A DNA stretch of 64,000 nt from CAWFGW01 sp963849955 (GTDB lineage: Bacteria; Bacteroidota; Bacteroidia; Cytophagales; JAAEPT01), in NCBI GenBank assembly GCA_963849955.1, contig CAWKJU010000013.1, positions 68,788-132,787 of the forward strand, given 5' to 3'. Positions 44,592 through 52,729 of the stretch are shown here, piece after piece. A program made the translations under genes and the position numbers. The stretch's first letter is position 1; each line of letters begins with the position of its first letter. The notes below the pieces were generated by a model. The model was not told where the DNA came from, did not search any database, and worked only from the letters and a program-made list of their open reading frames with translations.

Positions 44592-44879
44592 ATGAGAACA
44601 AAAATGATTTCAGGTGATATAGTCACTATCCTAGAGCATAAATCAAATACAGCAAAGGGCTATGCTTTATTTTTTGAAGTGGAAGGTCAGGGCTATTTAT
44701 TACTCAAAAGTGGTGATATCATAGAATACTCAAGCCTTGAGCCGCTTAATATCAAGTTTGTTTGCCACTCAGGATATGTTCATTCTGACCTGTTCAACTC
44801 GCTTGAAGAAGTAAAAGAAAATTTTTTGGCTGGAAAGTATAACTTGATTTTTCAAATGAAGGAAGTCATTAAACGTTAA
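44592..44879 (+). CDS. 95-aa protein of unknown function
   Basis: Not recognised. Predicted mixed alpha/beta with no signal or membrane segment: a beta-rich N-terminal half (GDIVTILEHKSNTAKGYALFFEVEGQGYLLL) and a helical end (LFNSLEEVKENFLAGKY). It is the second gene of a two-gene unit ending at the hairpin at 44972. The AT-rich composition matches its upstream neighbour. Confidence 0.6.
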   Translation: MRTKMISGDIVTILEHKSNTAKGYALFFEVEGQGYLLLKSGDIIEYSSLEPLNIKFVCHSGYVHSDLFNSLEEVKENFLAGKYNLIFQMKEVIKR

Positions 44880-44971
44880 AATACACTTTTCATTTTCAGT
44901 AGGCAGGCTATTTGAGGTTTTGCAAAAGCTACCCTTGTTTAATTCAAAATGTTAGTAGAGTACTTTCTTAT

Positions 44972-44994
44972 TCATCAAGGCATGGGCTTGATGA
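44972..44994. terminator. hairpin between convergent units
   Basis: Perfect arms TCATCAAG and CTTGATGA with a 7-nt loop, between the plus-strand small genes and the minus-strand mercury cluster. Confidence 0.65.
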
Positions 44995-45026
44995 TTTGGT
45001 AGAGGATTGATGTAGCAACTCTGAAC

Positions 45027-45239
45027 TTAACAGCAATTATTTCTTTCCTGAATAGACGGACATTTTACTGTTCCATAACTGCAATACACACAACAGTCTC
45101 CCGCTTTTGGTTTGATTACCTGATGACAGTTTTCGCATTCATAGAAGTACTGGCATGCATCAGTAGGCATGGTTTCTTCTTTTTGGTGTCCGCAATTCGG
45201 ACAAGTAATAATTGATTCTGATATTATTTCTCTTTCCAT
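45027..45239 (-). CDS. GDCCVYCSYG small metal-binding protein of mer clusters
   Basis: A 70-aa protein from the ATG at 45239 (MEREIISES); an earlier ATG at 45266 would overlap MerTP more deeply. CPNCGHQKEE and CENCHQVIKP supply one Cys4 zinc-ribbon-like site. GDCCVYCSYGTVKCPSIQ is the family hallmark, found next to MerT in Bacteroidota. It is the last gene of the cluster. It probably binds Hg or a related metal; the biochemical role is unknown. Confidence 0.8.
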   Translation of the reverse strand: MEREIISESIITCPNCGHQKEETMPTDACQYFYECENCHQVIKPKAGDCCVYCSYGTVKCPSIQERNNCC

Positions 45240-45243
45240 ATTA

Positions 45244-45918
45244 TTAGTCTTTAGATTCTCGTGCAACCTTGTATCCCGTGGAGTTGATCGTTTGTTCTAT
45301 TTCTTCGGATGAGGTTTTTGTATTGTCATATTTCACTTTTGCACTTCCTTCTTCATACGAGGCAGACACCTCCAATATCCCGGTTAATTTGTTCACTTCA
45401 TTTTCAACGTGCGAAGCACAACCATTACAAGTCATTCCTTTAACATCAAAGGTTACCGTTTGAATGTCAGTAACATTGACGATTACCTCTTCTTTGTTGC
45501 TGTTTGAAGCGTAGAAAATATGTGCATAATGTGGAAAGGCGAGCATCAAGGCTGCAAACACGGTCACAATTCCCAAAAATGTTTTGGTCTGCATAAAAGG
45601 CTTCTTTCTTGCCTTGCCAGCAGGCAGGTCATCTTCCCCGCCTGCGGATCGGGCAGATTCACAATCACATTGGATTTCCTCTGCTGTTCTTGGTTTCAGT
45701 TTCTGATACCAAGCAAATCCCAAGACCAAAACGGTAATCCCAATGAGATAAGGTCTTGCCGATTCCATCCAAGAAAAAGCGGAAGCTACTCCTGATGCCC
45801 CTGAAATAAGTGCCAATACAGGGGTGATGCAACAAAGCGATGCTGCTACTGCAGAAAGCACACCCGCTCCGACAAGCCTGACTGACTTTTTTGCGGGTCT
45901 GTTGTTTCCCTTGTTCAT
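45244..45918 (-). CDS. MerT-MerP fusion mercury uptake protein
   Basis: A 224-aa protein. The N-terminal MerT part has the membrane Cys pair LCCITPVL (C29, C30) and helices at about 17-40 and 51-70. A third helix lies at about 112-130. The C-terminal HMA/MerP domain has GMTCNGCASH (C164, C167). Residues 87-107 (ESARSAGGEDDLPAGKARK) are an odd linker encoded by a GC-rich inserted repeat. It overlaps arsR by 4 bp. It should import Hg(II) for reduction, but no MerA is encoded nearby. Confidence 0.85.
   Translation of the reverse strand: MNKGNNRPAKKSVRLVGAGVLSAVAASLCCITPVLALISGASGVASAFSWMESARPYLIGITVLVLGFAWYQKLKPRTAEEIQCDCESARSAGGEDDLPAGKARKKPFMQTKTFLGIVTVFAALMLAFPHYAHIFYASNSNKEEVIVNVTDIQTVTFDVKGMTCNGCASHVENEVNKLTGILEVSASYEEGSAKVKYDNTKTSSEEIEQTINSTGYKVARESKD
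45613..45660. repeat. GC-rich repeat inserted in frame in the MerTP gene
   Basis: TTGCCAGCAGGCAGG and GCCTGCGGATCGGGCAG form a partly palindromic, GC-rich 48-bp block within an AT-rich gene. It keeps the frame (48 = 16 codons) and falls in the linker between MerT and the third helix. Confidence 0.5.
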
Positions 45919-46283
45919 ACTATTTCATTTTTGGTGATTTGTTCAAAGATTGGTGTTAAGAATATCGAGGCTTCATTTTCTAATGAATAGAACATAGTTT
46001 GCCCGGCTCTTCTTGAAATAATAACCCTGGCATCTTTCATCTTTCTGAGATGTTGGGATACGGCCGGCATACTCATTTCGAGAATATCCGAGAGGTCACA
46101 AGGGCAAAGTTCATTTTCCCTGCTCAGCATATAGAGGATTTTTAGTCTCACTTCATTACCTGCCAAGGCAAGAATTCCGCTAATACGCTCAATAGCTTGA
46201 GCATTTTCCTGCAATTCTTCCTTACAAGATGCAATTTGTTGCTGGTCAGCATAGACTCTGATGCAGCTGTTCTCATTCTTCAT
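45915..46283 (-). CDS. ArsR-family metal-sensing repressor
   Basis: A 122-aa winged-helix regulator. The alpha-3 metal site ENELCPCDLSDIL (C60, C62) and the recognition helix SMPAVSQHLRKMKDARVI are typical of ArsR/SmtB sensors. RRAGQTMFYSLEN forms the wing. It controls the MerTP gene it overlaps by 4 bp, taking the place of MerR. Extra cysteines near the N-terminus (C7, C20) may add metal ligands. A matching operator lies 50 bp upstream. Confidence 0.92.
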   Translation of the reverse strand: MKNENSCIRVYADQQQIASCKEELQENAQAIERISGILALAGNEVRLKILYMLSRENELCPCDLSDILEMSMPAVSQHLRKMKDARVIISRRAGQTMFYSLENEASIFLTPIFEQITKNEIV

Positions 46284-46332
46284 ATCACTTCGTTTTGTCT
46301 TGTAAACGAAGAGTGCAATTACTTAGTTCATT

Positions 46333-46352
46333 ATTTAAGCAAATACTTAAAT
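46333..46352. promoter_or_regulatory. ArsR operator candidate
   Basis: Perfect 7-bp arms ATTTAAG and CTTAAAT with a 6-nt centre, 50 bp upstream of the arsR ATG; an AT-rich dyad typical of ArsR/SmtB sites. Confidence 0.6.
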
Positions 46353-46353
46353 A

Positions 46354-46784
46354 TTATCCTCTTCTTATATGATTCAATAATCCAATTAACACGTCTTTTA
46401 CAGTTTCTTTCGTATTCTCTTCCACATTGTAAAACTTGCTTCTTAAACTTTCTGCTGAAATATTCTCTGCTTTTTTGGTCCTTACAAACTGAGCCAGAAA
46501 CTTTAAGACTTCCCTTTGGTTCCGGTTCTGTAACACACCGCTTTCGATGAATATTTTAGTCAGGTAAGCCAACTGGGGGACCGATAATTTAGTATTCAGT
46601 TTAAAATCATCGGGCAGGCCCTCACTAGGTTTAACGGCAATATTTAGCGTTAGCTGTTGTCGTTTCTCGAGGAAGCTCATTTCCTCATCTATCCATTCAA
46701 TAATGCTGTCTTTCAATGATTTGTACTTGGGCTTATAAGCAAACCCCGGTTTTTCCTATGCCTGATTGATGTTTTTGTAATACC
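46354..46784 (-). pseudogene. rteC: RteC C-terminal fragment
   Basis: Encodes the last part of an RteC-type regulator of conjugative-element excision: LSVPQLAYLTKIFIESG, NQREVLKFLAQFV, ENISAESLRSKFYNVE and DVLIGLLNHIRR, which form the winged-helix DNA-binding region. The upstream half is missing. A CAG-to-TAG change near 46757 stops the residual frame. Bases 46486-46784 repeat those at 61072-61370, where the 5' part of the gene survives. Confidence 0.85.
46486..46784. repeat. 299-bp direct repeat, left copy (rteC segment)
   Basis: About 97% identical (some 8 differences by eye, no indels) and in the same orientation as 61072-61370. Both copies end at TACC on the right and begin at AAACTGAGCC on the left. 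Confidence 0.9.
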
Positions 46785-46945
46785 TTATAAATTTGATTTA
46801 TTGCCATGGCTTTGGGGTTGTAGCAGATTTTTAGTCCACCCAAATTAATTGCTACCATTTCTATATTCAGCTTTTCCATTTCCATTCTTACAACGGTTAA
46901 GGATCTGGAGCAGCCCATGTTTTTTATAAAGAGGGCTTTTCTTCC
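46785..46945 (-). pseudogene. N-terminal fragment of a HMA-AraC-type regulator
   Basis: The frame reads LFIKNMGCSRSLTVVRMEME, then AINLGGLKICY, like the metal-binding-domain-like N-terminus of the AraC protein at 60074-60625 (LYIKNMVCPRC). It is cut at about KVLQKH where the rteC repeat begins; the AraC HTH domain is absent. Confidence 0.6.
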
Positions 46946-47037
46946 ATTTATAACATTTGGTTATTTGTTTTTAAAGTTAATGGTGTAAAAGGGGTGCTCT
47001 CCAAATTAATCGGTTATTGAAATTTCATCTTTTGCTT

Positions 47038-49332
47038 TTATTTAGTCCTCAATCTTAAACTGTTCATTATGACAGAAACTGAGCTCAGACTCATGGCCGC
47101 TGCTGCCAGCATTGGACTTAGAAGCAATCCAAAAAATGGAAACAGGACACCTGCGGCAATTGGCACACCTAAGGTGTTATAAATGAATGCAAAAAACAGG
47201 TTCTGCTTAATGTTACGCATCACATCCGTACTCAACTTCCTTGCCCTTACTATTCCGTCCAACTCACCTTTCACTAAGGTAAGGCTTGCACTTTCAATGG
47301 CCACATCGGTACCGGTGCCCATAGCGATTCCCACATCTGCTTGTGCCAGGGCCGGTGCATCATTGATGCCATCACCAGCCATGGCAACCTTCTTACCTTG
47401 CTGTTGTAGCTCTTTCACTTTTTCATATTTGTTTTCAGGCAACAGGTCGGCTTCAAAACCGTCCAATCCTAATTTATCGGCCACTGCCTTAGCAGTATTT
47501 TTATTATCACCGGTAAGCATGATCACTTCCAGCCCCTGGTCCTGCAAGTTCCGAATAGCCGTTGCTGAAGATTCTTTTATTGGATCTGCTACACTAATAA
47601 AACCAGCTACTTCGTTTCCTATAATGACAAACATTACAGTTTGACCCTCCATTTGTCGCTTTTTAACATTATCAACAAATTTAGGTTTCAGCTTTAGACT
47701 GAATTGCTCTAATAGCTTTACATTTCCTATAGCAACTTTTTTATTATTAATTCTGCCCATGATTCCTTTACCGGTTATGGACTCAAAATCATCAACTGGT
47801 TCAGGTTTAATTCCTTTAGCCTCCGCACCTTTAACAATAGCGTGTGCAAGTGGGTGCTCACTATTATTTTCAAGAGAAGCCACCAAGGCAAGTATTTCGT
47901 CCTCAGAATAGGTATTATTTATAGATTTTACCTGTTGCAGGACAGGCTTCCCTTCCGTAATCGTTCCGGTTTTATCAATAACCAGTGTATCGATTTTATG
48001 CATTTCCTCAATAGCCCTGGCATCTTTTACCAATACACCTTGCTTAGCGCCTTTTCCCGTTCCAACCATAATGGACATGGGTGTAGCTAACCCCAGGGCA
48101 CATGGGCAGGCAATAATTAAAACCGTAACAGCACTGGTGAAAGCATAAACAAGGGAAGGTTCAGGGCCCCATACTGCCCATATAGTAAAAGAAATAATGG
48201 CAATAACTATGACTATTGGCACAAAATAACCTGACACTTTATCAGCCATATTTTGTATTGGCGCTTTTGTGCGGCTTGCTTTATTTACCATGTCAATGAT
48301 CTGTGAGAGTAAGGTATCGCTACCAACTTTAAGAGCCTTCATCTTAAAAGTTCCGGTTTCATTTATTGTACCTCCAATCACAAAATCACCTTCGGCTTTC
48401 TCAACAGGCATTGGCTCACCAGTGATCATAGATTCATCAATGCTACTTTTTCCACTTGTTATTTCTCCATCTACAGGAATCTTTTCTCCTGGTTTGATCT
48501 TGATAATATCTTCCATAAGAACCTCTTCCAGCGGAATTACTTGTTCCTGCCCATCCCGAATAACAGTTGCTTCCGGTGGAACCAGGTTGAGCAATTCCCT
48601 AATAGCTGAATTTGTTTGTCCTCGTGCCCTCAGTTCCATCAGTTGTCCCAGTAACACCAGAGTAAGGATCACAGTGGCTACTTCAAAATATAAATGTACA
48701 GTGCCCTCATCAGTTTTAAACTGAGCAGGAAAAAGCTCAGGGAATAGTAAACCGATTATGCTAAAAATATAGGCAGCGCCTGTACCTATTGAGATCAATG
48801 TCCACATATTGGGCGCTTTATTAATGATTGACCGATAACCTCTTTTGAAAAACTCCCAGCAGGAATAAAAAACTACCGGAGTGGAGAGGATAAATTGAAT
48901 CCAGCCATTGGTTTTCTCATCAATAAAAAGGGAAATATCAATACCAACATATTGTGCCATGGAAAGAAAAAGCACAGGTATTGTAAATATGGTGGCAATC
49001 CAGAATTTCCGTGATAGCTTTTTAAGTGCCTCTTTTTCATCCTCCTGATCTTCTTTTGTAACATCCACCGGCTCAAGATCCATCCCACATATTGGGCAGC
49101 TTCCGGGTTCATCTCTTATTATTTCCGGATGCATAGGACAGGTGTATTCAGTAGCAATTTTATCTGAGGCTTTTTGTTCTTTCACCAGGTCCATTCCGCA
49201 AACGGGGCAATCTCCTGGCTTATTGTACTTTTTGTCACCCTCGCATAGCATGGGACAATAATATTGTCCGTTGGATGAAAGTGATTTATCTGGGTTACTT
49301 TGTTCGGCTCCTTGCTTGTGATTATGTTCCAT
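47038..49332 (-). CDS. copA: Cu+/Ag+-exporting P1B-ATPase CopA
   Basis: A 764-aa P-type ATPase. Two N-terminal heavy-metal-binding domains (YYCPMLCEGDK...CPVCGMDL at 24-49, YTCPMHPEI...CPICGMDL at 63-86) replace the usual HMA domain. Eight membrane helices are expected; the transmembrane metal site is CPC (409-411), the actuator TGE is at 304-306 and the phosphorylated Asp lies in DKTGT (453-457). GDGINDAPAL and the final helices are intact. It exports cytosolic copper or silver. It is the last gene of the minus-strand metal operon, directly after a recombinase-like scar. Confidence 0.94.
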   Translation of the reverse strand: MEHNHKQGAEQSNPDKSLSSNGQYYCPMLCEGDKKYNKPGDCPVCGMDLVKEQKASDKIATEYTCPMHPEIIRDEPGSCPICGMDLEPVDVTKEDQEDEKEALKKLSRKFWIATIFTIPVLFLSMAQYVGIDISLFIDEKTNGWIQFILSTPVVFYSCWEFFKRGYRSIINKAPNMWTLISIGTGAAYIFSIIGLLFPELFPAQFKTDEGTVHLYFEVATVILTLVLLGQLMELRARGQTNSAIRELLNLVPPEATVIRDGQEQVIPLEEVLMEDIIKIKPGEKIPVDGEITSGKSSIDESMITGEPMPVEKAEGDFVIGGTINETGTFKMKALKVGSDTLLSQIIDMVNKASRTKAPIQNMADKVSGYFVPIVIVIAIISFTIWAVWGPEPSLVYAFTSAVTVLIIACPCALGLATPMSIMVGTGKGAKQGVLVKDARAIEEMHKIDTLVIDKTGTITEGKPVLQQVKSINNTYSEDEILALVASLENNSEHPLAHAIVKGAEAKGIKPEPVDDFESITGKGIMGRINNKKVAIGNVKLLEQFSLKLKPKFVDNVKKRQMEGQTVMFVIIGNEVAGFISVADPIKESSATAIRNLQDQGLEVIMLTGDNKNTAKAVADKLGLDGFEADLLPENKYEKVKELQQQGKKVAMAGDGINDAPALAQADVGIAMGTGTDVAIESASLTLVKGELDGIVRARKLSTDVMRNIKQNLFFAFIYNTLGVPIAAGVLFPFFGLLLSPMLAAAAMSLSSVSVIMNSLRLRTK

Positions 49333-49333
49333 A

Positions 49334-49453
49334 TTAATTGCGTTTTGTTTGAATTAAAAGTGGGAGATCTTGGATCAGTTGATTTACCTCCTCTTCTTTA
49401 GTACCATCATAATATTCTCTGATCCGCTTTTCTCCTTTGTGCCCGGTTACCGT
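49334..49453 (-). pseudogene. C-terminal remnant of a tyrosine recombinase
   Basis: In frame directly after the stop of the 178-aa gene, the minus strand reads VTGHKGEKRIREYYDG, then EEEVNQLIQDL, to a TAA 1 bp before the copA ATG. GH followed nine residues later by Tyr matches the catalytic His and nucleophilic Tyr spacing of tyrosine recombinases. No upstream catalytic part remains. Confidence 0.45.
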
Positions 49454-49990
49454 TCATAGCTCATTTTTTGGTAATACAAGCCGACTAATTATAATGAAAA
49501 TTAAAAGAGGCAGAATGGTGAATTGAAGCACTGGTGAAATACCCACCTCCACCCAAGGTATTAGAGGCATGCTCTCAGCATAAACCCAATCACCTCTGGA
49601 AGTGTGCCACACCTCAGCTATTATAGCTCCCACTCCACCTGCTAACATTAAAATAACTATTCGAAAAGTTGTGAAATTTTTGGTCCAAAACACATTGTTA
49701 TAAATCAATCCAAAAAGAAAAAGGAGAATGAGTACCATTAGCATATCCGCCACAGATGCCAGGGCACAAATAGAAATATGCTGCCAATCATATTCATATC
49801 CTTTATAAAGGGACCCTTGAGACACTTCCCAAATAAGATTGAATACAAAAGCCAATATGGCTATTGTCACAATATATTGCTTATAGATATATTTATCTGA
49901 GACCCGTTTTAGGAAATAGAAAAACAGTCCTGTGACCAACCCTAAAGTAATTACCGGGATCATGAATATATCGGGGCGAAGATTCTCCAT
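49454..49990 (-). CDS. hypothetical multi-pass membrane protein
   Basis: A 178-aa protein with about five membrane helices (10-27, 38-55, 70-95, 108-128, 150-172). A conserved-looking WEVSQGSLYKGYEYDW loop and VWHTSRGDWVYAESMPL are present. Not recognised as a named family. It sits between the 41-aa peptide and copA in the metal operon. The Trp/His-rich loops could touch metal or quinone, but that is not shown. Confidence 0.65.
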   Translation of the reverse strand: MENLRPDIFMIPVITLGLVTGLFFYFLKRVSDKYIYKQYIVTIAILAFVFNLIWEVSQGSLYKGYEYDWQHISICALASVADMLMVLILLFLFGLIYNNVFWTKNFTTFRIVILMLAGGVGAIIAEVWHTSRGDWVYAESMPLIPWVEVGISPVLQFTILPLLIFIIISRLVLPKNEL

Positions 49991-49997
49991 GCTATTA

Positions 49998-50123
49998 TTA
50001 TTTTTTGATCTTTTTAAACAGCCAGATCACAAGCAGAACTAATACAACAATAAGTAAAATTCCACCAAGCCACATGCCTACACACATAAGCCCACAACCG
50101 TCCATGTTCATATTGTCCATCAT
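49998..50123 (-). CDS. 41-aa Met/Cys-containing membrane peptide
   Basis: ATG at 50123 (or 50120) and TAA at 49998-50000. The N-terminus MMDNMNMDGCGLMCVGMW is rich in Met and Cys, suited to soft-metal binding. One membrane helix (GGILLIVVLVLLVIWLF) and a Lys-rich tail follow. Short Met-rich membrane peptides of this layout are common in copper islands. It is 7 bp from the 178-aa gene. Confidence 0.65.
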   Translation of the reverse strand: MMDNMNMDGCGLMCVGMWLGGILLIVVLVLLVIWLFKKIKK

Positions 50124-50204
50124 AGTTTTTATTGTTTAATGATTAAATAATTCGTGATAGTATTTCATCTGTATATATTTTACTGTTCTAAAATTTTTTT
50201 ACGA

Positions 50205-51539
50205 TTATTTAAAATCACTTATTGCTTTACTCAGATCATAAACTGCGACATCAGCAAACTCAGTTGCCAGGATACTCGATCCTGCTGCCGACCGATACCC
50301 ACCGGCACAATGCACGACTACTGGCCTGTGATCAGGAATTTCAGTAATACGTTCTCTTAGTTCGGGTAAGGGTACATGAATGGCTTTTTCGAAAATCTTG
50401 CCATCAGCTACCTCAGGTTCATTTCTGATGTCAAGTATGGTATAATCGTCAGGGTTTTGTTTGAAATCCTGTAGGTCTATCTGCTGATCAGCATACAGGT
50501 CGTATTGCTGTAACTGATAGGTCATACCGGTAATATGACCTTCATAAGCTATTTTGGCCGTACGTCTAACCGCCTTTTCTAACATTGCGCGATCTTCAGC
50601 AACGAGATTGAAACTCTCATCCGGGCCTACGATTGAACCCAACCAGGTCTCAAATTTTGAAGTGTCATCACCTAATTGAATATTAATAGATTGTTTTATA
50701 TGACCTTTTTTAAACTTTTCCTGGTCTCTGACATCTATGATTAACGCCTTCTCATCAATTGTTTTAGCTTCGTATATTTTTTGAATATCTTCCTCTGGCG
50801 AGTCTATACCTTTTCGATTTACCTCAACCTCGTAGGGAAAGTATTTAGGAATGAAAGCCTGACCATCTAGAAAATCCGTTATAAACTGATCCTTGTCTTT
50901 GATTTGAAAGGCCCAGTTATTACTTCTTTCCTTTCCTATTGTGGTCTGTAATTCTTTACCCATGTTTTTCCCGCACAGCGATCCCGGCCCGTGGGCAGGA
51001 TAGACGATTGTATCATCATCTAATTTGCTGAAGACCTTATTGATCGTATCGTACATCATGCCGGCCAATTCCTTTTTGCTAACCTGCATGTTGCCGGTAC
51101 CCTCTCTGAGGTCGGGTCGTCCAACATCACCTACAAATAAGGCATCACCCGAAAAAACCGCTTTTTCAACACCATATTCAAGTAATAAATATGCGTTATG
51201 GTCAGGAGAATGACCGGGCGTAAATAAAGCGCGAAAGGTTAAATCTCCAATTTGGACTTCTTCATTATGTCCAAGTTCGTTGGCATCATAATAGACTCCC
51301 GCTTTTGAATTAATGTAGACAGGGACATTAAATCTTTTCGATATTTCCAGGTGACTACTAGCAAAATCCGCATGCGGATGTGTTTCAAGCACCGCCACAA
51401 TTTCCCCACCGTATTGTTTGGCAAAATCCAGATAAGGTTGGATATCCCTTGCTGGGTCTACCAAGGCTATTTGTCCCTGGCTTTCGATGGCGTAAGACAG
51501 TTGAGAGAGTGCTTTATCATAAAATTGTTTTATTTCCAT
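50205..51539 (-). CDS. MBL-fold persulfide dioxygenase-rhodanese (CstB/BLH-like)
   Basis: A 444-aa cytosolic protein. The N-terminal metallo-beta-lactamase domain has the family variant THPHADFASSH (H54, H56, D58), GHSPDHNAYL, FSGDALFVGDVGRPDL and PAHGPGSLCG. Two rhodanese domains follow. The first (IDVRDQEKFKKGHI) seems to lack the active Cys; the second has VVHCAGGYRSA with Cys at about residue 415. It should oxidise persulfides and transfer sulfane sulfur, which relieves copper- or sulfide-induced thiol stress. It belongs to the metal operon. Confidence 0.9.
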   Translation of the reverse strand: MEIKQFYDKALSQLSYAIESQGQIALVDPARDIQPYLDFAKQYGGEIVAVLETHPHADFASSHLEISKRFNVPVYINSKAGVYYDANELGHNEEVQIGDLTFRALFTPGHSPDHNAYLLLEYGVEKAVFSGDALFVGDVGRPDLREGTGNMQVSKKELAGMMYDTINKVFSKLDDDTIVYPAHGPGSLCGKNMGKELQTTIGKERSNNWAFQIKDKDQFITDFLDGQAFIPKYFPYEVEVNRKGIDSPEEDIQKIYEAKTIDEKALIIDVRDQEKFKKGHIKQSINIQLGDDTSKFETWLGSIVGPDESFNLVAEDRAMLEKAVRRTAKIAYEGHITGMTYQLQQYDLYADQQIDLQDFKQNPDDYTILDIRNEPEVADGKIFEKAIHVPLPELRERITEIPDHRPVVVHCAGGYRSAAGSSILATEFADVAVYDLSKAISDFK

Positions 51540-51590
51540 AATGATCTTTTTTATATCTTCCTCTTTGTTCTGAAATCAGATTTTTAGTTT

Positions 51591-51819
51591 TTAAACTATA
51601 GCTTCATTGAGGCTTTCACTATAAGCCCAGTAAGCATCCATTATCATTCCTTTGATCCCGCCTTTTCCACTAATTGTGTAAACTATGCTGTTGTCATCAG
51701 GGTTACTTATTTCCTCAAAACGGTAAAAAGCATCGACCTGGTTTGAGGTTGAGATCTTCTGTGTAACCTCTTTCTTTCAGGTCTTTTAATGCTTCAGATA
51801 GTGTTTCGTAGGTTTTCAT
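51591..51819 (-). pseudogene. frameshifted small conserved protein gene
   Basis: From the ATG at 51819 the frame reads MKTYETLSEALKDLKERGY, then TEDLNLKPG, and soon stops. A second frame continues NQVDAFYRFEEISNPDDNS, then IVYTIS and MDAYWAYSESL. Together they match a roughly 95-aa Bacteroidota family often labelled phosphoribosylpyrophosphate synthetase-like, minus its middle. A deletion plus frameshift near 51745 has inactivated it. Confidence 0.65.
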
Positions 51820-52726
51820 TTTTTTCTTTTTTAAATTTATCCCAGCCGTCACTTTTCAACAAATTAAAAAGCTGCTCTTTACGCAACTTGCCTAATTCAA
51901 CTCCCTCGGATTCCTTACTTCTTTGAACTTCAGGTATTGAAACTTCACTTATTGTGTTTAGGTAGCTGTCAACAGCATGAATGAGCGGCTTTATTTTGTA
52001 TGACTCATAAGCAGATTTATTTTGAATTGAGATAAGCAGTGCATTTAAGTTCCACAAGCCAATGGAGAAGGAAGTCTTTTTATCCATACTGAAAAAGTAA
52101 TGCACTATAGGATATGCCAGATGATTTTGATTATGTCGGTTGATCATTGTCCTGAGATCATTGGCATTTTCATATATACAATTTATCTTATCCTCTTCTT
52201 TATCAAGAGCCATCATATCTGAGATATAAAGACCTAATGACCTCTTATCAATAACCGCTGAGGACACTGATATAAGATAGGTCATGGCGGTAGTTATAAA
52301 AATAAATCCTGAAAATGAAAAAGCACCAATTACGATTTGCCATAGCGATGTGCCAGGCTTGAAATCACCATTGCCCATGGTTGAAAGTACATATCCACTG
52401 TAGTAAAACTTGTCGAATGCATCAGTCGCAATTTCAGTGGAAGAACTAACGACAGACTGATCTCCAGCAAGTAATAAAATGTAAAAACCAAGCCATAGCC
52501 CACCAATCCACCAAATAATAAGTGAAAGTATGATAAATACTCCACAGTACTTGAGTACCTCCCGCTCCTTTTGTGAGTTACTTAAAGTTAAAAATATCCG
52601 CGAAATCCATCCCGATAACCTGACAGAAACTGAACCTGCCCCATTTATTGATATGACGGTAAAGAAAAAGTCATAACCTACTGTGGACAGCAATAAAAAT
52701 GAAAATATGAACAGGGACCAAGTCAT
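51794..52726 (-). CDS. two-TM ion channel protein (Ion_trans_2 type)
   Basis: A 310-aa membrane protein with four or more helices in the first 170 residues. A pore loop YVLSTMGNGDFKPGTS (about 112-127) stands where K+ channels have T-x-G-Y-G-D; here it is TMGNGD, an altered filter. The C-terminal 140 residues are soluble and helical (LDKEEDKINCIYENAND, RRHNQNHLAYPIVHYF-like). Its 3' end overlaps the start of the frameshifted small gene by 26 bp. It may conduct K+ or a less selective cation. Confidence 0.7.
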   Translation of the reverse strand: MTWSLFIFSFLLLSTVGYDFFFTVISINGAGSVSVRLSGWISRIFLTLSNSQKEREVLKYCGVFIILSLIIWWIGGLWLGFYILLLAGDQSVVSSSTEIATDAFDKFYYSGYVLSTMGNGDFKPGTSLWQIVIGAFSFSGFIFITTAMTYLISVSSAVIDKRSLGLYISDMMALDKEEDKINCIYENANDLRTMINRHNQNHLAYPIVHYFFSMDKKTSFSIGLWNLNALLISIQNKSAYESYKIKPLIHAVDSYLNTISEVSIPEVQRSKESEGVELGKLRKEQLFNLLKSDGWDKFKKEKNENLRNTI

Positions 52727-52729
52727 GAC

